From Lutibacter sp. (GTDB lineage Bacteria; Bacteroidota; Bacteroidia; Flavobacteriales; Flavobacteriaceae), in NCBI RefSeq assembly GCF_016342705.1, contig NZ_JAEINV010000003.1, positions 62,001-126,000 on the forward strand: DNA of 64,000 bases, in the 5' to 3' direction. The position numbers were made by a program, and so were the translations under genes. Below the pieces are notes generated by a model. The model made no database searches. It worked only from the letters and a program-made list of their open reading frames with translations, and was not told the DNA's origin. Numbering within the stretch: position 1 is the stretch's first letter; each line of letters begins with the position of its first letter. This document shows positions 9,025 through 19,331 of the stretch, in pieces.

Positions 9025-9531
9025 ATGAAAAAAATACAGATAGTAGTTTTATTAATTTTATCTTTTATAGTTCAAAGTTGTGGTATTTATTCTTTTACAG
9101 GAACAAATATTCAACCAGATGTAAAAACAATTCAAATAGATTATTTTCCCAATAATGCTGTATTAGTTGAGCCAAGTTTAAGTCAGAAATTTACAACTGA
9201 TTTACAAGATTTGTTTTTAAGACAAACCAATTTAGATTTAGTAAAATCTGGTGGAGACTTACAGTTTGAAGGTGAAATTACAGGATACAAAATTAACCCA
9301 ATGACAGCTACTGCAGCTCAAACTGCAGCCCAAAACAGGTTAACAATTACCGTAAATGTTCGCTTTTTCAACAATAAATTTGAAGATGATAATTTTGAAC
9401 AATCATTTTCACATTACTATGATTATGATGCAAATGTAATTCTTTCAGGGAGTGCGTTAGAAGATGCTTTTAGTGAAATTATTGAACGTATAACACAAGA
9501 TATTTTTAATGCTTCTGTAGCAAAATGGTAA
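9025..9531 (+). CDS. lptE: LPS-assembly lipoprotein LptE-like
   Basis: A 168-residue lipoprotein (lipid Cys19 in IVQSCGIYSFTG) with the pattern of the LptE family in Bacteroidota: an N-terminal GIYSFTGTNI segment and a mixed alpha/beta body with VSLSQKFTTDLQDLF-like and LEDAFSEIIERITQDIFN helices. In the LPS export machine LptE plugs the LptD barrel at the outer membrane. Identification rests on overall pattern and on the gene order with secG, not on catalytic residues. The next gene starts 3 bp after the stop. Confidence 0.8.
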   Translation: MKKIQIVVLLILSFIVQSCGIYSFTGTNIQPDVKTIQIDYFPNNAVLVEPSLSQKFTTDLQDLFLRQTNLDLVKSGGDLQFEGEITGYKINPMTATAAQTAAQNRLTITVNVRFFNNKFEDDNFEQSFSHYYDYDANVILSGSALEDAFSEIIERITQDIFNASVAKW

Positions 9532-9534
9532 AAA

Positions 9535-10377
9535 ATGAATAGTACTGAATTTAATAATTTATTGGATAATTCTGAAAATACTGATGCTATATCATCTGAA
9601 GTATTAGAGAGTATTATTCATGAATTTCCTTATTTTCAAGCTGTAAAAGCAGTGCAATTAAAGAGTTTTAAAAAAAATAACAATTTTAAATATAACGAAG
9701 CGCTAAAAAAAACTGCAGCATATACTATAGATAGAAAAGTACTATTTGAATATATAACATCTAAGAGTTTCGATAAAAAAAATTCAAAAGAAATTGAAAT
9801 TTTAGAAGAAATTGAGGTTATTGAGCCAGAAACCATAAAAGTTCTTCATACTAGAATAACTAACTTGTTTAAACCAAAACCACCAAAAGAAACACCAACT
9901 AATTTTGTTGAAAAAAGTGAAAAGGAAGAAAATAAATTGGTTGAAACAGAAGATGTGAATGAAGTTTTAGAAATAGGAAAACCATTACAGTTTAGTGACT
10001 CTGAGCCGCATTCCTTTAATGAATGGATGCAGTTAATTTCTCAAAAACCAATTGAGAGAGTAGAAAAAGTTCCTGAAACTGAAGAAATTTCATCAAAAAT
10101 TGAAGATAAGTTTAGTTTAATTGATAAGTTTATAGAAGCTAATCCTAAAATTAAACCAGTAGATAAACAAGCCGTAAATATTGATGTTTCTAGTGAAAGT
10201 AATCATCAAAATGAAAGTTTAATGACCGAAACTTTAGCCAAAGTTTACCTTGAACAAAAAAAATATGATAATGCACTGCAAGCTTACCGCATTTTAAGTT
10301 TGAAATATCCAGAAAAAAGTAGTTTCTTTGCAAACCGAATTAAAGCAATAAAAATTTTACAAAAAAATAAGTCATGA
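9535..10377 (+). CDS. Conserved hypothetical protein with C-terminal TPR-like helices
   Basis: A 280-residue protein with no signal peptide. The N-terminal quarter (SEVLESIIHEFPYFQAVKAV and following) is predicted helical. The middle is a charged, low-complexity Glu/Lys stretch. The last 45 residues (LAKVYLEQKKYDNALQAYRI, LKYPEKSSFFANRIKAIKIL) look like one tetratricopeptide-type hairpin. The function is not recognisable. Its ATGA overlap with secG and tight spacing after lptE indicate one transcript and translational coupling with the export genes, so a cytoplasmic helper role is possible but unproven. Confidence 0.65.
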   Translation: MNSTEFNNLLDNSENTDAISSEVLESIIHEFPYFQAVKAVQLKSFKKNNNFKYNEALKKTAAYTIDRKVLFEYITSKSFDKKNSKEIEILEEIEVIEPETIKVLHTRITNLFKPKPPKETPTNFVEKSEKEENKLVETEDVNEVLEIGKPLQFSDSEPHSFNEWMQLISQKPIERVEKVPETEEISSKIEDKFSLIDKFIEANPKIKPVDKQAVNIDVSSESNHQNESLMTETLAKVYLEQKKYDNALQAYRILSLKYPEKSSFFANRIKAIKILQKNKS

Positions 10378-10718
10378 CGTATACATTATTTTTAGTTCTA
10401 ATTATGATAGTAGCATTTTTGCTAATATTAATTATTATGGTTCAAAATCCTAAGGGTGGAGGATTATCTTCTTCATTTGGTGGTGGTGGATCACAATCAT
10501 TAGGTGGTGTTCAGAATACTACTAACTTTTTAGATAAAAGTACTTGGACACTTTCAGTAGTATTATTAGCACTAATTTTATTATCTAATTTTGCTGCACC
10601 AAAACCAAATGCAGTTGATACTAGTTCAGAAATTGAAAATACACTTCAAAATAGAGAAGTTCAAAGTGCACCAATTGAAACAACAGCTCCTGCAACTACG
10701 CAAGATACTGTTCAATAA
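10374..10718 (+). CDS. secG: Preprotein translocase subunit SecG
   Basis: A 114-residue protein with two transmembrane helices (YTLFLVLIMIVAFLLILIIMV and WTLSVVLLALILLSNF) around the conserved VQNPKGGGLSSSFGGGG loop, as in SecG, the small subunit of the SecYEG channel. The C-terminus is a Thr/Ala/Gln-rich tail. The start ATG overlaps the previous stop by four bases, and a strong terminator follows. Confidence 0.93.
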   Translation: MTYTLFLVLIMIVAFLLILIIMVQNPKGGGLSSSFGGGGSQSLGGVQNTTNFLDKSTWTLSVVLLALILLSNFAAPKPNAVDTSSEIENTLQNREVQSAPIETTAPATTQDTVQ

Positions 10719-10740
10719 TTGTACATAAATAATATTTTAG

Positions 10741-10776
10741 AAAATGCCAACGTAAATGACACGTTGGCATTTTTTG
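10741..10776 (+). terminator. Rho-independent terminator after secG
   Basis: A 13-bp stem AAAATGCCAACGT/ACGTTGGCATTTT with a 7-nt loop and a following T-run. It ends the miaB-to-secG transcription unit. Confidence 0.85.
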
Positions 10777-10798
10777 TTTTTAAACAACACTTAAAAAG

Positions 10799-10806
10799 TA
10801 CATTTG
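10799..10806 (+). promoter_or_regulatory. Putative groES promoter -7 box (primary sigma)
   Basis: TACATTTG fits TAnnTTTG. A TTG at 10774-10776 gives a 22-bp spacer. The leader to groES would be about 65 nt. Confidence 0.5.
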
Positions 10807-10820
10807 TCAGTTTTAAAACC

Positions 10821-10836
10821 TTGGCACACTTTTAGA
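10821..10836 (+). promoter_or_regulatory. Sigma-54-like TTGGCAC element before groES
   Basis: TTGGCAC-ACTTTT-AGA lies between the primary -7 box and groES. The -24 GG half is perfect; the -12 position reads GA rather than GC. It could be a second, stress-responsive promoter, but the match is partial. Confidence 0.3.
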
Positions 10837-10879
10837 CCATTTAATTCACAGAATTAATAATTTTTTAAACTAATTAAAA

Positions 10880-11158
10880 ATGAATAAAATTAATATTAAA
10901 CCATTATCAGATAGAGTTTTAGTAGAACCTCTTCCAGCTGAAAAAACAACAGCGTCAGGATTAATTATTCCAGATTCAGCAAAAGAAAAACAGCAAAAAG
11001 GAACTGTAATTGCAGTTGGTAACGGATTAAAAGACGAACCAATGACAGTTAAAGTTGGTGATACCGTTTTATATGGTAAATATGCAGGAACTGAACTAGT
11101 AGTTGATAATACTGACTATTTAATTATGAGAGAAAGCGATATTTTAGCAATTGTTTAA
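10880..11158 (+). CDS. groES: Co-chaperonin GroES
   Basis: The 92-residue GroES has the normal family length, with [23 protein letters not shown], the mobile loop region ([15 protein letters not shown]) and the C-terminal ESDILAIV. It forms the heptameric lid of the GroEL folding chamber. groL begins 20 bp downstream. Two candidate promoters lie upstream (see 10799 and 10821). I see no CIRCE inverted repeat in the leader, so HrcA control is not supported. Confidence 0.98.
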   Translation: MNKINIKPLSDRVLVEPLPAEKTTASGLIIPDSAKEKQQKGTVIAVGNGLKDEPMTVKVGDTVLYGKYAGTELVVDNTDYLIMRESDILAIV

Positions 11159-11172
11159 ATATTAAAAAATAA

Positions 11173-12807
<1,635 letters not shown>

Positions 12808-12826
12808 AAAATAATACATATAAAAA

Positions 12827-12852
12827 AAGGCTCTCAAATTTTTGAGAGCCTT
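12827..12852. terminator. Bidirectional terminator between groL and the metalloprotease gene
   Basis: AAGGCTCTCAAA / TTTGAGAGCCTT, a 12-bp stem with a 2-nt spacer, flanked by an A-run on the left and a T-run on the right. It serves both convergent genes. Confidence 0.85.
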
Positions 12853-12881
12853 TTTTGTTTTTATAAAAACCTATTCTATTA

Positions 12882-15380
12882 TTAACCTTTTGGATTTAAA
12901 ATAGCTTCTATTCTTTCAGAAATATCTTGTAAATGATATTTTTTAACAGTGTTAGTTGTAGCTAAAGAAGCTCTGTAAGCATCTTTTTTAATTCTATTCA
13001 ATTCTCCTCTAACAATTGGAATAATATCAGATTCTTTAACCGTTACAGCAGTTGTTTTTACATAACTTGATTTACGACTACTTACTTTAACATCTTTAGA
13101 ATTTAACAATTCCGCAAGTCTTTCAACATGGGCTCTTTGTAAATTTCTTCTATACGTATCAATATCTTTTCCAGAATTTAATTCAGACCAAATACCATTT
13201 CTTAAATCGGTCATCATACTTATTAATGTATACGCTTTGTTTCCGTTTAAAGTTTCGTTTTCAATCATTCGCATCATAGTACCTATGTCTAGAATATTAG
13301 TTAAGGTTCTAACTTGAATACTTCTAATTCTTTCTGTAATTCCAGAATATTCAGTTCTACCAATAATTTCTTTATCTATTAACCAATTAGGTGTTGCAAA
13401 TAATTGTTCATTAATAAAGTTTAAACAATTTTTTTGATGCGCTTTATCCACATGAGTATACACTAAACCTTCTTGATCATAGGTTTTATAGTTTTCGTAA
13501 ACACCACCTAAATTAGATGAAACGTGACCCATATATCTGTTAAACTGAGCAATTACATGACCATACATAGTTTCTAAATCATCATAATTTTTACCTTTTT
13601 CAGCTGTCCATTTAATTAAATTAGGAACAATTATTTTTAAATTTGCAATTCCGTAAGCACTTGCTTTTATAGCATCATCACCTAAATCTTCAGTTTGAGA
13701 ACTTGGATCTACTACACTTCCTGCTTGTTGATGTCCAAATCTGTATAATGGATCTCCAGCATGTTTTAAAATCCAGCTATCTAAAATTGGTTTTTCCTCC
13801 TCAGCAGTTTTAGCTTCTAAAATTGGGCGATATCCCCAACTCATTGCGTACTTATCATACACTCCAATATTTGGATTTAAAGCAACATCTTTATCGCCTG
13901 GTTGCGCTACATAATTAAAACGAGCATAATCCATAATAGAAGGCGCTGTACTATGTTTTTTAGTAAAAGTGGCAGATCTTAAAGAATCTACAGGATAAGC
14001 AGCACTGCTTCCCATATTGTGTGGTAAACCTAAAGTATGACCTACTTCATGTGATGATACAAAACGTATTAATCTTCCCATCACATCATCTTCAAATTCT
14101 GCTCCCTGAGCTTCTGGATTTATAGCTGCGGTTTGTACAAAAAACCATCCTTGTAATAAACTCATTACATTATGATACCAGTTTATGTCAGATTCTAATA
14201 TTTCACCAGAGCGTGGATCGCTTACGTGAGGACCATTTGCATTTGCAATTGGTGAAGCTAAATATCTTACAACTGAATAACGCACATCTTCTGGAGTCCA
14301 TTCTGGATCTTCTTCTTTTGACGGTGGATCTTTTGCAATAATGGCATTTTTAAATCCAGCAGCTTCAAAGGCAACTTGCCAATCTTCAATACCGGCTTTA
14401 ATATATGGTATCCATTTTTTTGGTGTTGCTCTATCTATATAATAAACAATTTGTTTTTTTGGTTCTACTAATTCACCATTTTTAAATTTCTCAATGTCTT
14501 CATCTTTAATTTCTAATCTCCAACGATCTAAGAATGTAATTTCTTTACTTTTTTGAGCTTCTAACCCATAATCTGTTTGACTTGTAGTAAACCAACCAAC
14601 TCTTTCGTCAAAAATTCTTCGTTTCATTGGTTCTTTTGGAAGTAAAATCATGGAGTTACTCATTTCAACAGAAACTGTTCCTGTGCTTGAATTAGAAGGT
14701 GGCTCACTTGCAACATATGTTTTTACATGACGAGATTCAATATTTAAAGGATAACTTTTTATGCTTTCAATAAAGGATGTTTTTGTTTCTAGTCGTGAAA
14801 TCTTATAACCTTTTCTAACATATTCTGGCAAGCCTAATGGTTTTACATCCGTAGAAAATAATTCTGTAACATCTATAACTGTTGCTTTTTTATCATCAGT
14901 AAATGCTTTAATCGGAAAAGAAAATAAAACAGGTTCAAAATTTGAATTTACAACAGCTTCATGAATAGGTAATTCTTCATCGGCCACAATGTTGTGCGAG
15001 ACAACTCTTAAAATAATGTTTTTATCTTTTTTTTGCCAACGTAAAACTTGTGTATTTGTTTTTTGACCACCAAAACTTGCATTGTTTGATGTGTTTTTAG
15101 CAATACGAGTTACCATTAACATTTCTCGTTCCATCAAAGAATCAGGAATTTCAAAAAAATATTTATCATCTAAAAAATGAACTTTAAATAAACCTTCATC
15201 AGTTTTAGCTTCGCTAGTTATAACTTTGGAATAAGGTTCAATTTCTCCTTTTTTTGGTTTTGGAGGAGTTGGAGCTTCTTTATCCTCTTTGTTTTTCTTT
15301 TTCTTTTGTGCTTCGGCACTAGTCGATACTCCTATAATTAACAATAGTGTTAAAATTGAAGTTAGAATTCGTTTTGTCAT
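12882..15380 (-). CDS. Secreted zinc-dependent metalloprotease (metzincin type, DUF5117/DUF4953-like)
   Basis: An 832-residue exported protein whose signal peptide begins MTKRILTSILTLLLIIGVST, followed by a Lys-rich segment. The zinc site is HEVGHTLGLPH (His444, Glu445, His448, His454), the HExxHxxGxxH pattern of metzincins. The downstream SIMDYARFNYVAQPGD supplies the Met-turn. The N-terminal half (FEIPDSLMEREMLMVTRIAK, KGYKISRLETKTSFIESIKSYP) matches the DUF5117/5118 arrangement of large Bacteroidota metalloproteases. Substrate unknown. The ATG at 15380 places the signal peptide at the N-terminus; an ATG at 15401 adds seven residues. Confidence 0.88.
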   Translation of the reverse strand: MTKRILTSILTLLLIIGVSTSAEAQKKKKNKEDKEAPTPPKPKKGEIEPYSKVITSEAKTDEGLFKVHFLDDKYFFEIPDSLMEREMLMVTRIAKNTSNNASFGGQKTNTQVLRWQKKDKNIILRVVSHNIVADEELPIHEAVVNSNFEPVLFSFPIKAFTDDKKATVIDVTELFSTDVKPLGLPEYVRKGYKISRLETKTSFIESIKSYPLNIESRHVKTYVASEPPSNSSTGTVSVEMSNSMILLPKEPMKRRIFDERVGWFTTSQTDYGLEAQKSKEITFLDRWRLEIKDEDIEKFKNGELVEPKKQIVYYIDRATPKKWIPYIKAGIEDWQVAFEAAGFKNAIIAKDPPSKEEDPEWTPEDVRYSVVRYLASPIANANGPHVSDPRSGEILESDINWYHNVMSLLQGWFFVQTAAINPEAQGAEFEDDVMGRLIRFVSSHEVGHTLGLPHNMGSSAAYPVDSLRSATFTKKHSTAPSIMDYARFNYVAQPGDKDVALNPNIGVYDKYAMSWGYRPILEAKTAEEEKPILDSWILKHAGDPLYRFGHQQAGSVVDPSSQTEDLGDDAIKASAYGIANLKIIVPNLIKWTAEKGKNYDDLETMYGHVIAQFNRYMGHVSSNLGGVYENYKTYDQEGLVYTHVDKAHQKNCLNFINEQLFATPNWLIDKEIIGRTEYSGITERIRSIQVRTLTNILDIGTMMRMIENETLNGNKAYTLISMMTDLRNGIWSELNSGKDIDTYRRNLQRAHVERLAELLNSKDVKVSSRKSSYVKTTAVTVKESDIIPIVRGELNRIKKDAYRASLATTNTVKKYHLQDISERIEAILNPKG

Positions 15381-15461
15381 TAATATGAAGTTTGATTGCA
15401 TAATTATTAAGCGCTGAAATTATTAAATGAAACTTCAAAATTTCTTAAATATTTGTTAAAG

Positions 15462-15493
15462 AAAAAGCCATATTTGTTACAATATGGCTTTTT
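15462..15493 (-). terminator. Terminator of the DUF5686 gene
   Basis: A 13-bp stem AAAAAGCCATATT/AATATGGCTTTTT with a 6-nt loop, just after the stop at 15522 on the minus strand. Confidence 0.8.
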
Positions 15494-15521
15494 TTGTTAA
15501 AGAAATTTTATAGCTATTAAT

Positions 15522-16823
15522 TTAATTTGATTTTTTAAGTTGTTTTTGAATTTTTTTAATGGCAGATTCAATCGGTTTTTCAGGTTCAATTACATTATAT
15601 TCTCCCCAAAATTCTGGATCACTAAAGCCGGATGCTTCATCGCTTAAAATTGCATTAGATTTAAATCTGTCTTTATATTTGAGCGACATATTTTCTTCGT
15701 TTTTTTCCCAATCTGTAATTGCCATTTCCATAGTTAAGTAATAAACGGAATTAAACAATCTTTTATCGTAATCAATTTTAAAGCCTAATTCAATTCTGCT
15801 ATAACCATAAAACCATTCGCCGTTTTTCTCTCTATAATCTACGTGATAATTGGCTTCAATTGGAATAACATCCGCTCTGTTTGGCTTTTTAACAACAAAT
15901 AATCTTGCTGCTTTTTCTATATCTTTTAAATCTAATTGGAAGGTGGCACTTTTTAATGCTAATGATTTTGCTTCAATATACAATTTACCAATATAAAGAG
16001 GATCTTCAATATGTGGTTTCGGCGCAAAACTAACTACATAAACTGGTTTGTTGTCAATTTTTGTAGCAGCATCAAAATGAAAATCATAACTATCTGTTCC
16101 TTCTTCACTAAAAAATAAATTAGGATTTTTAATGATATCCATATACAAAGCACTAAATGGTCCGCCTTGTAATTTTAAAGTAATGGTATCTAATTTGTTA
16201 TAGTCAGTACTTTTTCTAGCCTTGTATAATTTTAATATATCATTTTTTGAGTTGGAATAAGATTGCTTATATATTTCTACAACAGCTTCAGAAAGTGACA
16301 CATAACTTCTTCTTTTTTTAATAGTTTCTCTATAAAAACCAGTCATTGTAGTTTGTTCAGAAAAATAATTTTGACTCCTTCTTTTTAGCATTTCCAGTAC
16401 AAGTGATTTGGCATCTTTTACTTCAATTTTCACTTCGGAAAGTTCTTCAATATAAGTTTCAAGTTTTATGATATTATTATTTTCGGCTAAATTTTGAATA
16501 TCAATTACCTGACTAGTATATCCTAAATATGAAACTATAATTTTATTTGTAAGGTAAACTGTAGGGATTTTTATAGAGAAATCACCTTGCGAATTTGTAA
16601 TTGTACTAATGTTTGTTCCGCTAACCGTAATGGTGGCATAAACCAATTCTTTTTTGGTTTTACTATCAATAACAACACCTTGGTATTGTTTAAATTCAAC
16701 GGTATCTTTTTTAATTGTTGTTGCAGAAAAACCATTAGTTTGAATTAAAAAAGTAAACAAAAATAGCAGAGAAAGGGTGCTCACTATTTTTTTTGAAGCT
16801 ATTTTTAAAGGTGTCTGTTTCAT
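15522..16823 (-). CDS. Carboxypeptidase-regulatory-like plus DUF5686-type protein
   Basis: A 433-residue exported protein. After the signal peptide come residues 50-130 (QGVVIDSKTKKELVYATITVSG, TITNSQGDFSIKIP, VSYLGYTSQVIDI), a carboxypeptidase-D regulatory-like beta-sandwich as in SusC/TonB-dependent proteins. The rest resembles the N-terminal part of DUF5686 proteins (VLEMLKRRSQNYFSEQTTMTGFYRETIKKR). It is shorter than full DUF5686 proteins, which usually also carry a barrel. It is probably periplasmic or outer-membrane associated, role unknown. The ATG at 16823 is used; the frame extends to 16832 only with TTG. Confidence 0.75.
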   Translation of the reverse strand: MKQTPLKIASKKIVSTLSLLFLFTFLIQTNGFSATTIKKDTVEFKQYQGVVIDSKTKKELVYATITVSGTNISTITNSQGDFSIKIPTVYLTNKIIVSYLGYTSQVIDIQNLAENNNIIKLETYIEELSEVKIEVKDAKSLVLEMLKRRSQNYFSEQTTMTGFYRETIKKRRSYVSLSEAVVEIYKQSYSNSKNDILKLYKARKSTDYNKLDTITLKLQGGPFSALYMDIIKNPNLFFSEEGTDSYDFHFDAATKIDNKPVYVVSFAPKPHIEDPLYIGKLYIEAKSLALKSATFQLDLKDIEKAARLFVVKKPNRADVIPIEANYHVDYREKNGEWFYGYSRIELGFKIDYDKRLFNSVYYLTMEMAITDWEKNEENMSLKYKDRFKSNAILSDEASGFSDPEFWGEYNVIEPEKPIESAIKKIQKQLKKSN

Positions 16824-16894
16824 AATTTTCAAATATTTAATTGAAGCATAATTTGACTATACAAGTTACTAATTAATAAGATAATAACAAAGAA

Positions 16895-16924
16895 AAAAGG
16901 GAGTGCGTTTCCGTACTCCCTTTT
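16895..16924 (-). terminator. Terminator of the M3 peptidase gene
   Basis: GGGAGTGCG/CGTACTCCC with one G-U pair, extended by AAAA/TTTT, 4-nt loop, poly-T on the minus strand. Confidence 0.8.
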
Positions 16925-16945
16925 GATAAAATTGTTGAAATAGTT

Positions 16946-19105
16946 TTATTTTTTTGGAATTGGAAATCCTCTATCTCTCATAAGGGCTTCAATTTTTGCA
17001 TCTCTTCCTCTAAAGTTTCTATATGCTTCAGCAGGATCTACGGAATTTCTAGGTGCAAATAAATATTTTACCATTTTAGCGGCCAATTCTTTGTCATAAA
17101 ATCCTCCTGGAGCTTCAGCAAAGGCTTCGGCAGCATCGGCAGTTAAAACATCTGCCCACATATATCCATAGTACGCTGTTGCGTATCCTTCACCAGAAAA
17201 TACATGTCCAAAATGTGGTGTTCTATGACGCATCACCAATTCTTTAGGCATATTTAATGCTGCTAAAGTTTCTCTTTCAAATGCATCAACATCAATATTT
17301 GTTGGGTCAGCCATATGAAATTTCATATCCATAATTGCTGATGCTAAATATTCAGTTGTTGAAAATCCTTGGTTAAAAGTTGCAGATTTTTTAATCTTAG
17401 CAATTAATTCTGCAGGCATTGGTTTTCCTGTTTTGTAATGTACTAAAAATTGATTAATAACTTTATCAGTTGATAACCAGCGTTCTAAAACCTGACTTTG
17501 GAATTCTGTATAATCTCTTACACCACCATTTAATGTTGGATATTTTACGTTTGATGAAAAGAAATGTAAGGCATGACCAAATTCATGTAAAAAAGTAGTT
17601 GCATCATCCCAAGAAACTAATACAGGTTCACCCGGTGCTGGTTTTACAAAGTTTGAATTGTTGGAACCTAAAACAGTTTTATTTCCATCAAAAGTTGTAT
17701 GACTTCTATATGTATTTGCCCAAGCACCAGATCTTTTTCCTTGACGCGCAAACGGATCTAAATACCATAAACCAATATGTTCTCCAGTAGTTTTATTAGT
17801 AACTTCCCAAACTTTTACATCTTCTTGAAAAACTGAAACTGACCCTTCAGGAACTGGTGTAAATTTATAGTTAAATAATTCGTCAGCAACAAAAAATAAT
17901 GCTTGTGTTAATTTATCTAATTGCAAGTATTGTTTTACTTCATCAGAATCTAAATCGTATTTTAATTTCCTAACTTTCTCAGCATAATATCTGTAATCCC
18001 AAGGTTCAATGGTTATTTTGTCTCCATTTTTATCAGCAACAGCTTGCATATCCGCAACTTCTTCTTTTACTCTGGCAATTGCAGCTGGCCAAACAGCATT
18101 CATTAAAGCCATTGCATTTTCTGGAGTTTTAGCCATTCTGTTTTGTAAACGCCAATTAGCATAGTTATCAAACCCTAGTAATCCAACACGCTCTTTTCTA
18201 AGTTGTAAAATTTTAGCAATATTTGCATTATTATCATATTGGTCTCCATTATCACCACGAGAATAATAATTTTTCCAAACTTTTTCTCTTAAGGCTCTTT
18301 CTGTTGAATATGTTAAAAAAGGATCCATAGAAGAACGTGTATTTGTAATTGCATACATACCTTCTTTTCCTTTTTCTTTGGCAGCATTTGCAGCTGCTTT
18401 TACTAAAGATTCAGGTAAACCACCTAATTGTTCTTTGGTTAAATATTCTACATAGTTTTCTTCATCGGCCAACACATTGTTAGAAAAATTGGTATACAAA
18501 GTAGAAAGTTCTTTATTTATTGCTGCATATCTCTCTTTTTTTGCATCATCTAATTCAGCGCCATTCATAGCAAAACCTTCATAAATTAAATTTACTACTC
18601 TTTGTTGATCTTCTTCAAGAGGTGTTTCTAATGAATTGTCATAAACTGTTTTAATACGTTTAAATAATTCTAAATTTTGTGAGATTTTAGAATTGAAATC
18701 CGATAAAATTGGAGCCATTTCGCTTTCAATTTCTCTAAATTCAGGAGAAGACATATTGCTACTCCAAATTCCGTAATATGTAAAAACTCTATCTAACGTT
18801 TTACCAGATTTTTCTAAAGGAACAATGGTGTTTTCAAAAGTTGGAGGCTCTGTGTTGCTTGTTATAGCGTCAATTTCACTTAATTTTTCTGCCATACCTT
18901 TTTCAATGGCTGGTTTAATATCTTTAATATTCATTTTATCAAAGGCTGGAGTTCCACCGTAATCTCCTGTCCATTCAGATAATAAAATATTGTTTGCTTC
19001 CATAGGTTGTTCGTTTTCTTTTGTTTGCTTGCAACTAGTTAAAGCCAGTATAAAACTTAAAGCTGTAATTAATTGAAACTTTTTAGAATTAAAATAAAGA
19101 TTCAT
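16946..19105 (-). CDS. dcp: M3-family peptidyl-dipeptidase (Dcp-like) lipoprotein
   Basis: A 719-residue zinc metallopeptidase with the M3 motif HEFGHALHFFSS (His507, Glu508, His511). Its full-length helical body has the usual M3 segments (LRKERVGLLGFDNYANWRLQNRMAK, YLDPFARQGKRSGAWANTY, GYATAYYGYMWADVLTADAAEAF). Dcp-type enzymes remove C-terminal dipeptides. The signal peptide ends ALTSCKQT, so this copy is a lipoprotein acting outside the cytoplasm. The ATG at 19105 is chosen; the frame continues upstream to 19138 only with TTG and would displace the signal peptide. Confidence 0.92.
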   Translation of the reverse strand: MNLYFNSKKFQLITALSFILALTSCKQTKENEQPMEANNILLSEWTGDYGGTPAFDKMNIKDIKPAIEKGMAEKLSEIDAITSNTEPPTFENTIVPLEKSGKTLDRVFTYYGIWSSNMSSPEFREIESEMAPILSDFNSKISQNLELFKRIKTVYDNSLETPLEEDQQRVVNLIYEGFAMNGAELDDAKKERYAAINKELSTLYTNFSNNVLADEENYVEYLTKEQLGGLPESLVKAAANAAKEKGKEGMYAITNTRSSMDPFLTYSTERALREKVWKNYYSRGDNGDQYDNNANIAKILQLRKERVGLLGFDNYANWRLQNRMAKTPENAMALMNAVWPAAIARVKEEVADMQAVADKNGDKITIEPWDYRYYAEKVRKLKYDLDSDEVKQYLQLDKLTQALFFVADELFNYKFTPVPEGSVSVFQEDVKVWEVTNKTTGEHIGLWYLDPFARQGKRSGAWANTYRSHTTFDGNKTVLGSNNSNFVKPAPGEPVLVSWDDATTFLHEFGHALHFFSSNVKYPTLNGGVRDYTEFQSQVLERWLSTDKVINQFLVHYKTGKPMPAELIAKIKKSATFNQGFSTTEYLASAIMDMKFHMADPTNIDVDAFERETLAALNMPKELVMRHRTPHFGHVFSGEGYATAYYGYMWADVLTADAAEAFAEAPGGFYDKELAAKMVKYLFAPRNSVDPAEAYRNFRGRDAKIEALMRDRGFPIPKK

Positions 19106-19300
19106 AATTAAATTGATTTTGTAGATTGAATTTCTCAAAATTAAGTATTTATGGTTAGAACCGTAGTGTTTGAATTTTATTTTAGTGCTTACTTTTGTTA
19201 ATGAAATGTTAAAATAATACTAATTGAATCTGAATGATGTTAAAATTGAAATCGAGACCTATGTTTCCTTTCAATTGTTAAAATTCATAGTTAATAATAG

Positions 19301-19308
19301 TATCTTTG
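19301..19308 (+). promoter_or_regulatory. Putative M18 aminopeptidase promoter -7 box
   Basis: TATCTTTG, with a TTG at 19275-19277 and a 23-bp spacer, the same arrangement as before miaB. It lies inside the longer reading frame, which argues that translation starts at 19332. Confidence 0.6.
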
Positions 19309-19331
19309 AATTGTATTATAATTCTAATTTT

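Noticed and set aside
10719-10879. CIRCE heat-shock operator before groES
   Set aside because: No TTAGCACTC-N9-GAGTGCTAA-type inverted repeat is present; the only strong palindrome is the secG terminator.
19224-19331. N-terminal extension of the M18 aminopeptidase
   Set aside because: It requires a TTG start and would place the putative promoter (19301-19308) inside the coding region; the extension does not resemble the family.
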